A stretch of 64,000 nt of DNA from Heterohyrax brucei. Taxonomy: Eukaryota > Chordata > Mammalia > Hyracoidea > Procaviidae. Below the pieces are notes generated by a model. That model was not told the DNA's origin. It made no database searches and saw nothing but the letters and a program-made list of their open reading frames with translations. Positions within the stretch are counted from its first letter, which is position 1, and each line of letters begins with the position of its first letter. A program made the translations under genes and the position numbers. Below are positions 22,100 through 31,790 of this stretch, piece by piece. The stretch spans positions 14,540,001-14,604,000 of the forward strand of contig CM053154.1 in the NCBI GenBank assembly GCA_028571685.1. The letters run 5' to 3'.

Positions 22100-22380
22100 G
22101 ACTTCACCTCGCCACCTTTTTAATGAGTAAAATCCTCTGGCTGCTGCCGGGCCCTCAGAGACCTGCTATTAATGAGCGATTATAATAGACTGTGCCTGCT
22201 TTATTCATGTATGGTGGCCTGGGAGAGACACTTCAATTTCCATTTTGCATCCGCTGTCCTGTTTGAGTGTCTCCTTAAGGGCAAGAAAACACTTTGCAAA
22301 TTTTGTCCTTAAAGAGACATGTTCAAAGAGAGCATTCCCTCACCGCAGCCACATTCTATATGTGAGCACTTTTCAATTTT
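22100..22380. other. putative conserved non-coding block
   Basis: Repeat-free sequence with 'cctgctattaatgagcgatt', 'ataatagactgtgcctgctt', 'tcatgtatggtggcctggg'. ATTA/TAAT cores sit in mixed-composition DNA, resembling distal enhancers. Inference only. Confidence 0.3.
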
Positions 22381-22394
22381 CAAAGTATATATTT

Positions 22395-22440
22395 AGGTTG
22401 TGTCTGTCGGATCCGACTCAACGGCACTTGGCTGGCTTGG
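22395..22440 (+). mobile_element. AfroSINE tail fragment
   Basis: 'gtctgtcggatccgactcaa' then 'cggcacttggctggc' is the conserved tail; the rest is missing. Confidence 0.55.
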
Positions 22441-22629
22441 CTATCAAAACCCAGTTGGTGCTGGTAGTCAGCCAGCTGCGGCTGCACACACGTCTCTTCC
22501 TGCCTCAAGGGATGGTGGATGGAGGAGGCTAGGATCCTGGTTTGTTCACCGGTTCAGTGGCTTCAGTCACTGAGGTGGAGATAGACGCAGGGGACAGGGG
22601 TGGCTTGTGTTTGTTCCCACCTAAAAACC

Positions 22630-22962
22630 TGTGTTTTCAGCCACATATGAGATCTGGGTTCAATTCCCGGCTAACGTCCCTCATGCACAGCTGCCATCTG
22701 CTGTCACTGGAGGCTTGAATGTCACTGTAATGCTGTACAGGTTTCAGGAGAGCTAGTGGACTAAGACAGACTAGGAAGAAAGTCCTGGTGAGCTACTTCA
22801 GAAAAATCAGCCAGTGAAAACCCTATGGATCAAGACTGGCTGGTCCACAACAGATCACAGGGATGTCACAGGACTGGGCAGTGTTTTGTTTTGGTTGGCG
22901 TGGCGACACCATGAGTCAGGGGCCAACTTAGCAGCAGCTAACAGCAACAGCAACAGCAACAT
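22630..22962 (+). mobile_element. composite RTE-derived SINE, long form
   Basis: A tRNA-like B box ('gggttcaattcccgg') is followed by a body resembling the RTE 5' region ('aggtttcaggagagctagtg', 'gactaagacagactaggaag', 'aaatcagccagtgaaaaccc') and then the RTE/AfroSINE tail ('ggcagtgttttgttttggtt', 'caccatgagtcaggggcc', cagcaaca run). It looks like an internal-deletion derivative joining RTE 5' and 3' ends. Confidence 0.72.
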
Positions 22963-23254
22963 GTGAGTTGAGATGACTAGGAAGAAGTCTGGACGGAGAG
23001 TGTGAGCTGGCTGGACTACTGAGTGCCATAGGGCCAGGAAGAAGATGTCCCTGACCCAGGACTACACAGTGGTGACGCCATAGGGCTAGGTTTAAGCTGT
23101 AATTCTCTGGGGGTCTTTCCAAAGTTAGAGGAGGGCTCCAAGTGGAGAAGAAAAGGAGGAAAGGAGAAGATAACAAGGGATTCTAGAAGAAGGTATATGA
23201 TTGCTGGTCTCCATGGCACCCCTGCTGTCACATGGACCCTTGTCCACAAGGAGC
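22963..23254. other. non-genic stretch
   Basis: No repeat recognised. Frames on the minus strand (22928-23285) lack known domains. Confidence 0.35.
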
Positions 23255-23480
23255 TAGGGACTGAGTGTGAAGACAGTGAATTCATCGAGTGGTGATGTGG
23301 TGGGTGGTGAGGACTACTTCCAACTCTATCACAGCTGTGTGATCTTGGATAAGTTGCTTAACCTCTCTGAGCCTCCAGTGTTTACCTGTGAAATGGAGAA
23401 ATTAATCCTTCTGCTTGCAAACAGTTGTGAGGACTACATGACTGATCACCTGTACAGCACCCAGTGCTTGGGTGGTGCTG
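23255..23480 (+). mobile_element. MIR, sense
   Basis: 'tgtgtgatcttggataagtt', 'gcttaacctctctgagcctc', 'gtgaaatggagaaatta', 'tgtgaggactacatgact' give a nearly complete MIR. The 121-codon frame starting at 23267 is this MIR read through and is not a gene. Confidence 0.88.
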
Positions 23481-23959
23481 TCTCTGCAGTGCCTGTGTTT
23501 GGTTCTATAGCCCCCAAATCATCAGAGAGTCCCTCTCAGACCAGGAAACCAACCTCCAACTGGTCCCGGAAGACTCACTGGCCCCGGAAGACTCATAGGC
23601 CCAATGCACCAGAAATAGGAGAGGAAAACTAGAGAAATGAAACTTATCCGTAGTTTGGAAGGGGACAGTGTGGAGGGAAAGCACTGACAGTGTGGATTAC
23701 TGCAGGTCTCATCAGACTCACCATCTCTGGAACAGCCAAAGAAGAGCAAATCCCGAGCAAGCACAGTTGTTCCCCCTAGGCCAATACTTCCCAGGGCCTT
23801 TTCAGTTATCTCACAGTGTGTTGCAAACTTCTCACCAAGGCTCATCAGAGCCTTTTCTAATTCAAATGCCACTGTTCTCAATCACTAGCTTGCTGACAGA
23901 AGGTTAGGTGTCACAGAATTTCTCTGTACCAGCTGTCTGCCAGCTGCTTTCCTGAATAT
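23481..23959. other. non-genic stretch
   Basis: No gene recognised. A short direct duplication (ccggaagactca twice) occurs at about 23566-23598. The 119-codon minus frame at 23522-23881 has no known domain. Confidence 0.4.
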
Positions 23960-24425
23960 CCTTCAGTCCCATTCTTCCTCACTCATAAGCCCTTCAATTC
24001 TCAGAGTAGCAATGTGTCCAGTTAAAGACTGGTTCCCAGCCTCTCTTGCAGCTAGGTACGGGCAAGCCACTAAGTCCTGGCCAACAAAACACAAGGCAAA
24101 CTTGTAAGGAAGAATTTCTGGAAAGGTCCTTTTAAAGGGTAAAAAACAGCTAGACAAAGCTCCTCTTGTCTTGCCTTCTTGCTCTTTTCAGTGCCTGGAA
24201 TGTGGACGTGATGGCTGGCATTGCAGCAGATGTTTTGAAACACTGGGGACAAAAACCATATATGATAAATGGCAGAGCAGCACCTCAGCCCTGGTGCCTA
24301 CCCAGGACTTCTCCATGAGAAGGGGAACCTTTGGCATTTAAGCCACTGTTAGTTGAGTTTTCTGTTTCCTGTAACTTAACCCCAATCCTACTATTCACCT
24401 TTAGTTACCAGAGCTTGGCAGCTGA
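23960..24425 (+). mobile_element. ancient interspersed repeat, family not settled
   Basis: 'gttcccagcctctcttgcag', 'ctaggtacgggcaagccac', 'aagtcctggccaacaaaac', 'gaatgtggacgtgatggctg', 'taagccactgttagttgag' follow a familiar old mammalian repeat with an LTR-like or retroposon layout. I cannot name the family. A second copy of its 5' part is at 61985-62165. Confidence 0.55.
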
Positions 24426-24654
24426 CTGAGAGAAGAACTTTGGGCCTCTGCCCCCAAAAGACACTGGGTGGTAGGGAGGAAGGAAGGAGTAGAAAGTCAT
24501 GGTGCAAAATGAGGATCCAAGAGCATCTACTAGTGGTGCCCAATCCTTGGAGATGGCTCTCCTTGTTTCACCTTCTAGAGACCTTGGCTCCTGTAAGACT
24601 GAGGCCAAAATCTAGGGACGAAAGCACTGCCAGGGGGAAAGGATATAAGTCAAA

Positions 24655-24845
24655 ATAAACCCAAGTTAAAGTTCAACTCCTGACCCTGTGTGACTTTAGG
24701 CAAGTCATTCAACTCTCAATCCTCAGTTTCTTCCTCTGTAAAATGGGACTAATGGTAGTACCTACCTCAAAAGACTGAAAAGTAATGTAAAAAAAGAGTC
24801 TGGAACTTAACCCTCAAAAACTAAACATGCTATGATCATTATTGT
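24655..24845 (+). mobile_element. MIR, sense
   Basis: 'tgtgactttaggcaagtcat', 'cctcagtttcttcctctgta', 'aaatgggactaatggtagta', 'cctacctcaaaagactga'. Well preserved. Confidence 0.9.
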
Positions 24846-24954
24846 TCTTCACAGTTTTAGGGCATCTGGGGGCGACAGTATATGCTTTCTCTGTAGAGGC
24901 AGGAGGGAGCAGTTGTTTCTCCCAAATCTAGTGGAATCCAATTCAGTGGTCTAG

Positions 24955-25135
24955 GAGATCTGAGAACTGGAAAGAGGGTAGAACTGGGGGCAGAGGACCC
25001 AGCACCCATCCTGGCTTCTCTGTGTGACCTCAGGCAGGTCACCTACTCTTTGTGAGCCTTAGTTTTCCCACCCATGACCTAAGGATGTCAGACTCTATCT
25101 CTAAGGTGCCATCTAGCATCAAAGTGCAGTCATTC
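24955..25135 (+). mobile_element. MIR family, sense
   Basis: 'cctggcttctctgtgtgacc', 'tcaggcaggtcacctactct', 'gagccttagttttcccaccc'. The 3' half drifts from the MIR consensus and may be a MIR3 or MIRc form. Confidence 0.7.
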
Positions 25136-25502
25136 CAGGAAGACAGGAAGCCGGGAGAACCAGGGTGAGAACAGCCCATACAAATGCTCTTCTTCTGCTG
25201 TCAGTTCCATCCCCAGCCTCCTCACACCTGCCAGTCATTCTTAGATTTTCTGTCGTATTGTATTCCTATCTTATCAAGAAGCTGATTCCAGAAAAGACCG
25301 TGATTTCTGCAGACACTGAAGCAGGAGCCGTGAGCCAGGAATGAGAATGGACTGGAGTGAGTTGTCTGCCTCCTGCCAGGTACATCTGGTAGACAAGAGA
25401 TCAAGTATGCAAACGCAATACACAGGAAAAGTATCAGTTTGCCAAAGAATCAACTAGGAACACAAACAAATCTTACTCATCTGAGAGTCTCTCACACAGA
25501 CC

Positions 25503-25662
25503 AAAAATCAAACCTGCTGCCATCAATTCTGATTCATAACGACCCTATTGGACAGGGTAGAACTTCCCCATGAGTTTCCAAGGAGAACCTGGCAGATTCA
25601 AACTGCTGACCCCTCGGTTAGTAGCCATAGCCCTTAACTGCTATGCCACCTGGGTTTCCCCA
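25503..25662 (-). mobile_element. AfroSINE, antisense
   Basis: 'tgccatcaattctgattcat', 'gattcaaactgctgacccc', 'cttaactgctatgccacctg', 'ggtttcccc'. Full length. Confidence 0.9.
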
Positions 25663-25839
25663 AATAGATGATGGAAAGGAAATTAAGCTGAGTGGACATC
25701 TGCCTTGCTTGAGGCCCTGAACCACAGCCTAACATGTCACTGAAATGTATTGTCTCTGTCACAATCCCATCCAAACAGCCTATCCTCATTATGCCCATTA
25801 AATGGGGCAGTGAAGTTACATATTTTGGTTAAATTAAGG

Positions 25840-26135
25840 TCACTCACAAAGTGATACAAATGATGCATGTACTTTGTGGTTTAATATATATATGAAGCTG
25901 TCCTACTTGTCTCTTTTTACAGGGAAGAGGTGTGGCTGGAGAGGAGGGAACAGGTGGCAGTTGAGTGGATACTGGAAGTAAACAGTGGAGGGGATGAGGG
26001 TGTTGTCACAGGGTGAGGAGAGCAGATAGAATTGCATAGAGGTGGGTGCTCAGGGTTTTGTATGGCAAATTGACTTAGATTGCTAACTTTCACTTAATTA
26101 CTATAAAAATTAAAGACAGTCAGATAAGAAATAGT
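25840..26135 (+). mobile_element. afrotherian L1 3' end, sense
   Basis: 'gcatgtactttgtggtttaa', 'gtggctggagaggaggga', 'gagtggatactggaagtaaa', 'cagtggagggg' and 'gcaaattgacttagattgct' align collinearly with 52390-52630. A 5'-truncated L1 of the same lineage. Confidence 0.75.
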
Positions 26136-26224
26136 TGAAGCAGGATATAATCTAGGTCCAGTCTAGGCTGTCATCCCCACACCATCACCTTGAGACCCGG
26201 AGAGAAGATGAAAGACAAACAGCA

Positions 26225-26365
26225 CAATATGGGATAATCTCAGGCCAGGGATCGGAGCAGAATTTTGTGCTAAAACCTTCTGCCACTGTGTGATCTACTG
26301 TGTGACTCTGGAGTAGCCGTAGGCTCTCTCTTTGCCTGTGTTTACTCATGCATCAAATGTGGGCA
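26225..26365 (+). mobile_element. MIR, sense
   Basis: 'ctgccactgtgtgatctact', 'gtgtgactctggagtagcc', 'tttgcctgtgtttactcatg'. Diverged. Confidence 0.6.
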
Positions 26366-26659
26366 TCACGGAAATCAAAGGTCCCTCCCTGAAGACTGGC
26401 ACCTCGTGCCATGATGCCCACATACCACCTTGTACTCAGTGTGCAGCAAGGCCACCAAGGAGACAGCAGGTGGCCCTCCAAACAACACCCTCCTGTCTGC
26501 CCTGCTAGGGAAGTAGCACAACCTCTTCCCAAGGAAACAGGGAGCCTCTCCTCCCCCATATAAGGCTAGGAGCCCTGACTCCCCAGATCTTCCCCTCCCT
26601 GCATCCATCTCCAGAACCCTGGTGCGTCCACAGAGTTTCCAGGCACAGGCCAACTTATT
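26366..26659. other. non-genic stretch
   Basis: No repeat recognised. Two minus-strand frames (26353-26662) overlap and lack a known domain. Confidence 0.35.
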
Positions 26660-27400
26660 CACAGCTGTAAATGTACAAAGATTTGGGGAAAATGGGAACC
26701 TCGCTTTATGTTCACCCCAACTCTCTCCTGTTTAGAGGCTCTCCACCCAGCGGTTTCATCAGGGGGTGTGGGCCCATTGCTTGCATTCGTACTTGTCTGC
26801 GTTGGCCGCACAGAGCCAAATGATGTCACTGCTCTGTGCCACCCTAGGAGACTTTTGCAAGATATAGACGGGGCTGCTATAAAAAATTTAACAGGCCAAC
26901 AGTTAGTACCCAAATTTTGGGGGATCCACAGATGAATCTGAAGCCCACGTTTGGCAAAAAGCATTTATTATCTCATAATTCCACTCACTTTTTTCCATGC
27001 TGCTGCCAGTGTCTGCAAGTAGGGGCAAAATGGCTGATGCCTGCAGATGCCACAGAGGCTAATAAAGCTTGCTGGGCTCCCAGCATGCTCTCTGCTGTCA
27101 GAAGCTGGCAATTAACTTAATAGGGTTCTCGAAATGGAGACGATCCGGGAAATGTGGCATGTGTTGACACACTCCTGCTGATCCAAGCAGCCTCCCACCA
27201 TTGACTTGCAGGGTCTGTTTGCTATTTGAATTATTTAGGAGCTTGTTATGTGAATTAAAAAGCAGCACTTTGCAGCATTAAGTCTAATATTTTATGATCT
27301 TCAATTGATTAGGTGGGCTTTCAGGATTACATGGAAAGGTTAAGACAAAACACGCCTCAGACAGGCGACACTCGCCAGTCTGCCTTGCTTTTCAAAAACC
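26660..27400. other. putative conserved non-coding block
   Basis: Repeat-free for over 700 bp. Contains 'gctggcaattaacttaatag', 'tttgaattatttaggagctt', 'gttatgtgaattaaaaagca' and 'cttcaattgattaggtggg', a density of homeodomain and nuclear-receptor-like words typical of deep-conserved enhancers. No continuous reading frame. Conservation is inferred. Confidence 0.4.
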
Positions 27401-27834
27401 CTGATGAAACCCAAAAGAAGCCTGCCTCTTTTTTCCATTTTTAGAGGGTTTTCCAGAATCTATTTTAAGAACATCAAAGATGTTCTCTACCCGGGGGATG
27501 CCAAGTGCGCTGGGTTGTCAGAGTTGACAGGAGATTGGTCCCCTATTTGTCTACCTTACTTTAGTCTTTTTCTTGGCACAATGAGACCACTGCTGACATG
27601 ATGCCCTGGGGCCAGACCTGGGCCTGTTGTGGATTCTAAGCCACTCACTGAGACCCTGGATGGGCATCCACAGTTGGCCTTGGTCAAGTGTGTATGTGGC
27701 TCAGACTCCCTGCAACACAAAGGCATCTGCACTTTGTAGACCACCAAGCTCCAGAAAACCTTTCTAGGACATGAATCCCAATCCATGGCCTCCTTGCCTG
27801 GCCAGCCACCCCTACCCTCTCCCTAGGCCTATGA
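27401..27834. other. non-genic stretch
   Basis: No gene or repeat recognised. Frames at 27404-27601 (plus) and 27556-27786 (minus) have no known domain. Confidence 0.35.
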
Positions 27835-28165
27835 CACCAGCTTTATGCTGGGCTTTTCCTATTACTTCCATCCCAATTTTTCCTATACTCTACAACCAGA
27901 GAGATCTTACTAAAACCCATCTCCGGCCATGAAACTCCCTGGCTCAAAGACCCTCAATGACTCTCTACTGCCTGTTAAGTACAGACTTCTGTGATATACA
28001 GATAAGTCTATAATCCTCAGCTTGGCCCCAGTCTCTCTTCCTAGCTTCAACCTCTATTGTTACAATATGAGCCAACCAAATTGAGCTACGCTTTGTTCTC
28101 AGAACACAGCCTGTGCTTTCTCACCTCTGAAACCTGGCTGACAGCATTCACTCAGCAGACACTAT
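27835..28165 (+). mobile_element. L2 3' part, sense
   Basis: 'agagagatcttactaaaacc', 'catgaaactccctggctcaa', 'agaccctcaatgactctcta', 'ctgcctgttaagtacagact' follow the L2 ORF 3' end in order. Confidence 0.8.
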
Positions 28166-28214
28166 AAGGCCGTCTTCACCTACTAAAATTCTGCGGGTCC
28201 TAACTAATGAATAA

Positions 28215-28420
28215 TCAAATATGCATGTAGTGCAGAGTTTACTCCTTTCTAGGCACTTTACATATTACCAACTTATTTAATTCTTATAACTTGAGAATCT
28301 TTTTTATTCCCATTTTATGGATCAAGAAATGGAGGCTCAGAGAGGTTTTGCAATTCACTGAAGCTCAGCTAGTGACTAAGTCACAGAGCTGAAATTCAAG
28401 CTGGAGAGTCAAGACTCATT
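28215..28420 (-). mobile_element. MIR, antisense
   Basis: 'aggcactttacatattacca', 'cccattttatggatcaagaa', 'atggaggctcagagaggttt', 'gtcacagagctgaaattcaa'. Nearly complete. Confidence 0.88.
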
Positions 28421-28779
28421 GCAAATTCCATGTCCTTGGTAAAGCCACTTTCGTCCTTACCCGTGTGGTCTCTTTCTCCCCTGAGGCTTGCGGCACCCCC
28501 ACGACATGGCACTGACTCACTTTGGCTAGAGACACAGGTACACGTCTGCCTGGATGCCATTGAATTGAGGACAGCTGGGGTTCCTTGTACTGACACAGAG
28601 CTTGGGGCCAAAGTTTGGCCAAAGACAGCATTAGCTGAAGCAGGCTGTCCACCTGACCTCGGAGGGGCTCCCCACCCAAAAGTCACCCCAACTAGAAGAG
28701 GACTATTACCTGGTCTTTGTTGCCTGTCCTGGTGTCAGGAGGAGGCACTGCAGGTCTTTAGCATGAATGTATAACCTCT
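28421..28779. other. non-genic stretch
   Basis: No repeat recognised. Three frames (87-114 codons on both strands, 28396-28774) cover the same bases; no domain is seen in any. Treated as chance. Confidence 0.35.
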
Positions 28780-29000
28780 AGAGAGTAGAGAACAAGACTT
28801 TGAATCTAAGCTGTACCTTGTCTAACTAAGAGACCCTGGGGACAAAAATCCAATCTCTTTGAGCCATGGTTTTCTCACCTGTGAAATAGAAATAACAGTA
28901 GTACTCACTTCATATGGAAATTGTCAAAATGAAATGAAACTACTCTTCTAAAGCACTTAGCATCCTTAGTTCCCATAAGGGCTCAAGAAAAGCCATCTGT
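28780..29000 (+). mobile_element. MIR, sense
   Basis: 'gactttgaatctaagctgta', 'gttttctcacctgtgaaata', 'ataacagtagtactcac', 'aaagcacttagcatcc'. Confidence 0.8.
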
Positions 29001-29044
29001 GATCATCCATGGACTACCCTGCTTGCAACCGCTGTCCACCTCTC

Positions 29045-29215
29045 ACAGCTCGGGGACCCTGGGCCTGGCATCTCTGCACCTACACTTCCTTACTAGAAAC
29101 ATGGGGCTATTGGAACTCACCCTAGAGGACTATGGTGAGAATTTAATGAAATAACAATAGAAGGGCCCAGAACAGAACAGATCTTCAATATATTAAAGCC
29201 ATGATTATTTTTAAT
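29045..29215 (+). mobile_element. MIR, sense, 3' part
   Basis: 'cttactagaaacatggggct', 'ctatggtgagaatttaatga', 'gcccagaacagaacag'. Confidence 0.65.
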
Positions 29216-29561
29216 TAACATAAACCTCCACCAAGCCAAGGCTTTTTATTTTTTCCAGAACACCATGAAGATGGTTTCAGATCCTCTGAATTCAACAACT
29301 CTGGGCAAGATAATGATGTCTGCTGAGCCCAAACTGTGCAGCAGACATCAGGGAGAAAGGAGATGCATATAGCCTGTCCCGGCCTGGAGGAGGCAGCTGA
29401 ACTCAGGCAGTCTTGACACTACCAACGGCAACTGCTGAGGCTTGTTCTAGCTTAGTCCTAAACTAGAGTCTGCAGAAATGAGCTTAAGCAAAGGCTGGAA
29501 AGATCTCAGCTATATGCACAGTCTTGCACGAATATATGCCAGTGTATACTTTGGGTTGTTG
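29216..29561. other. non-genic stretch
   Basis: Nothing recognised. Confidence 0.4.
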
Positions 29562-29766
29562 TTGTTAATTGCCATTGAGTCAGTGCTGACTCATGGTGAC
29601 CCCACATGGATAGAACAGAAATGCTTTATGGGGTTTTCAAGACTGTGACATTTCAGAATCTTATCACCAGGCCTGTCTTCCCACACACCTCTGGGTGGAT
29701 TCCAACTGCCGACCTTTTGACTAGCCATCAAGTGCTTAACCCTTTGCACCATCCAGGAACTCCTAT
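29562..29766 (-). mobile_element. AfroSINE, antisense
   Basis: 'gttgttaattgccattgagt', 'ctgactcatggtgacccc', 'ggtggattccaactgccgac', 'aaccctttgcaccatccagg'. The subtype has the extra 'tcaccaggcctgtcttccc' segment. Confidence 0.88.
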
Positions 29767-30224
29767 GCTCTGGGTAGAAGTTCTATAAAACTTTGTCTAA
29801 GTCAAAATAGATGACTACTAGCTGCAGCAGCAAATATCTCCCCAAATCACAATGACTTATGCAATACGTCCAAGCAAGACCAATGGGGAGAAGGCAGTGA
29901 AAGGCAAGGTTCTCCAACAGGAATTTCACCATCTTCAGCACGTGGCCTGTTGACACTGACATTCAGTTGGTAGATGGAGGAGAAAAGGAACAGAAAGGAT
30001 TTTGGAAGAGACTTTGGGGGCTCAGGCCTAGAAACAGCTCCCTTCACTCCTGCCCACATCCCACTAGCCAGAACTCAGTCACATGGGGCCCCTAGATGCA
30101 AAGGAGGGCGGGAAATATAGTCTTCTGTGTACAGAGGCCAGAAAGAAGACGATTAAGTTCAGAGAAAATGTATGATTCCAGTGGACTCATTTAGGGAAAA
30201 AAGAAGACAGAGGATAAAGAATCA
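29767..30224. other. non-genic stretch
   Basis: No gene or repeat firmly recognised. Confidence 0.35.
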
Positions 30225-30315
30225 TAATAAATATCATTTGTTTTACATACACTACATATTTAATCTTCACAACTAGTAGTAGATTTTTTTATTTTATATC
30301 TGTATTACAGATAGG
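30225..30315 (-). mobile_element. MIR, antisense, part 1
   Basis: 'acatacactacatatttaat', 'cttcacaactagtag' and an AT stretch form the antisense MIR 3' half, cut by the SINE that follows. Confidence 0.65.
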
Positions 30316-30414
30316 AAATCCTGGTGGCATAGTGGTTCAAATCCTACAGATGAAGCACTTCTACTCTGTGAAGTTTCTGTGAGCTGGAATTGACGCGACA
30401 GCAGCGGGTTTTTT
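30316..30414 (+). mobile_element. AfroSINE, sense, internally deleted
   Basis: 'aaatcctggtggcatagtgg' head then directly 'ttcaaatcctacagatgaag' and tail 'gtgagctggaattgacgcga'. Sits inside a MIR. Confidence 0.8.
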
Positions 30415-30545
30415 ACATTATAGATAAGGACGCTGAAGCTCAGAAAACAAGTCAGTTGGCCAGACTCACACAGCTAGCAAGGGGCAGAGCCAGGAGTACA
30501 CCGTAGGCTGGTCTCTTGCCAACATATGGCTCTGAACGCACTTCC
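30415..30545 (-). mobile_element. MIR, antisense, part 2
   Basis: 'ggacgctgaagctcagaaaa', 'gactcacacagctagcaagg', 'ggcagagccaggagtacacc' continue the broken MIR. Confidence 0.75.
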
Positions 30546-30679
30546 ATTCTGTGACCTTTTGTGCATTAGCTATTTGGAGAAGATCCTTTCGAGCCTGGAC
30601 GCTGGGATCTTTGTGCCAGCTCTTATTTAGTGGCTGCTTGTACTGGGCCAGACTCCGTGGGTCGTTCAGGTAGCTGATG

Positions 30680-30838
30680 AATTGTCTGCTCATCTGAAGT
30701 TTGCAGATTCAAGTCCACCTAGAGGCATCTTAGAAGAAAGGCCTCACAAATCAGCCACTGGAGGCGCTATGGAGCATGGTTCTACTATGACACGTGGGGG
30801 CCACCATGAGTCAGAGACAACTCAATAGCAGCTGGTTT
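30680..30838 (+). mobile_element. AfroSINE, sense, 5'-truncated
   Basis: 'gcagattcaagtccacctag', 'aggcatcttagaagaaagg', 'atggttctactatgacacg', 'caccatgagtcagagacaac'. Confidence 0.8.
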
Positions 30839-30944
30839 TAATGACTGAGCAGGGTGTTTTTGATAACATCTGCCCCACTGGGGGCTCACCACCCTCTGAG
30901 CTGAGCATGTGAAAGCTGTGGTTCAGGGACAATCCCTGCCCACG

Positions 30945-31165
30945 GCCGGGTCAGGAGTATGGACCCAAGAGCAAGGCTATCCAGATTCAAATCCTGGCTC
31001 TGCCTCTTGGTAGATGTGTGCCCTTGGGCGAGTTGCCGGACCTCTCTCCATCCTGACCTCTCATCTCCGAAATGGGGATGGCATTATTCCCTAGCTCTTC
31101 TAGCATTGCTGTGAGGAGTTTAAAGAGCGCACGTGTGTAAAGCAGTTCGGGCAGGACCTGGGAGA
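30945..31165 (+). mobile_element. MIR, sense, complete
   Basis: 'ccagattcaaatcctggctc', 'tgccttgg'-like core in 'gtgcccttgggcgagttgcc', 'tctccgaaatggggatggca', 'gctgtgaggagtttaaag'. Confidence 0.88.
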
Positions 31166-31327
31166 CACGAAGAGCCATTTGCGAGTTGCTGTTGATGCTC
31201 TGTGCAGATTACCGGTCTTCCCCCACCCTCACCTCCTTAACTTCTTCTGATATGCTGTCCTCCTGGAAAGCAGCAGCTGTGTGGGTGTCACTTTGTGTCT
31301 AGTCCATTTTGGAGACTGATTCAGAGG

Positions 31328-31460
31328 GACAGTGCAGCGTAGTAGTTAGGAGTTCTGGCTCAGGTTCCAAGCCCAGAGCTCATGGCCACCTGGTTGTGTG
31401 ACCTCCTTGGCAAGCTTCAGTGTCCTCTTGCATAAATGGGAGGTGGCAGTAGAATCTATT
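31328..31460 (+). mobile_element. MIR, sense, part 1
   Basis: 'cagtgcagcgtagtagttag', 'gagttctggctcaggttcc', 'tggttgtgtgacctccttgg'. Broken by the RTE that follows; resumes at 31683. Confidence 0.75.
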
Positions 31461-31682
31461 ACGCAGAGCAGTCCCTGGAGAAGGGCGTCAGGCCGGGTGA
31501 CGTAGAGCAACACGGAAAAAGAAGAAGGCCGTCTACAAGATGGCCCGACCCAGCGGCCTCCACAGTGGCTCAAGTAGAAGAATGATTGTGAGGACGACAG
31601 AGGACTGGGCAGCGTTTTGTTCGGCTGTACAGATGGTCGGATGGGTCCAAACCAGCTGACTGGCGTCTAACAGCAACAGCAT
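31461..31682 (+). mobile_element. RTE 3' end, sense, inserted in MIR
   Basis: 'agtccctggagaagggcgtc', 'gaagaaggccgtctacaaga', 'cagaggactgggcagcgttt', 'cagctgactggcgtctaaca' match the RTE end at 5285-5512. The frame encodes the last residues (SLEKGV-type) and is interrupted. Confidence 0.8.
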
Positions 31683-31790
31683 TCCACAGGTCAAGGTGAG
31701 GGTTAGGTTAAATAGCAAACCCACTTAAAGCACCGAGAACAGCTCCTGGCAGGAGGGGACCACTCAGCAAGCATTGGCTATTATTGTGTC
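31683..31790 (+). mobile_element. MIR, sense, part 2
   Basis: 'aaagcaccgagaacagctcc' and 'cactcagcaagcattggcta' are the MIR 3' end, separated from part 1 by the RTE. Confidence 0.6.

Noticed and set aside
22630-22700. A true tRNA gene at the B box gggttcaattcccgg
   Set aside because: There is no cloverleaf-forming partner or acceptor stem; it is the promoter part of a SINE.
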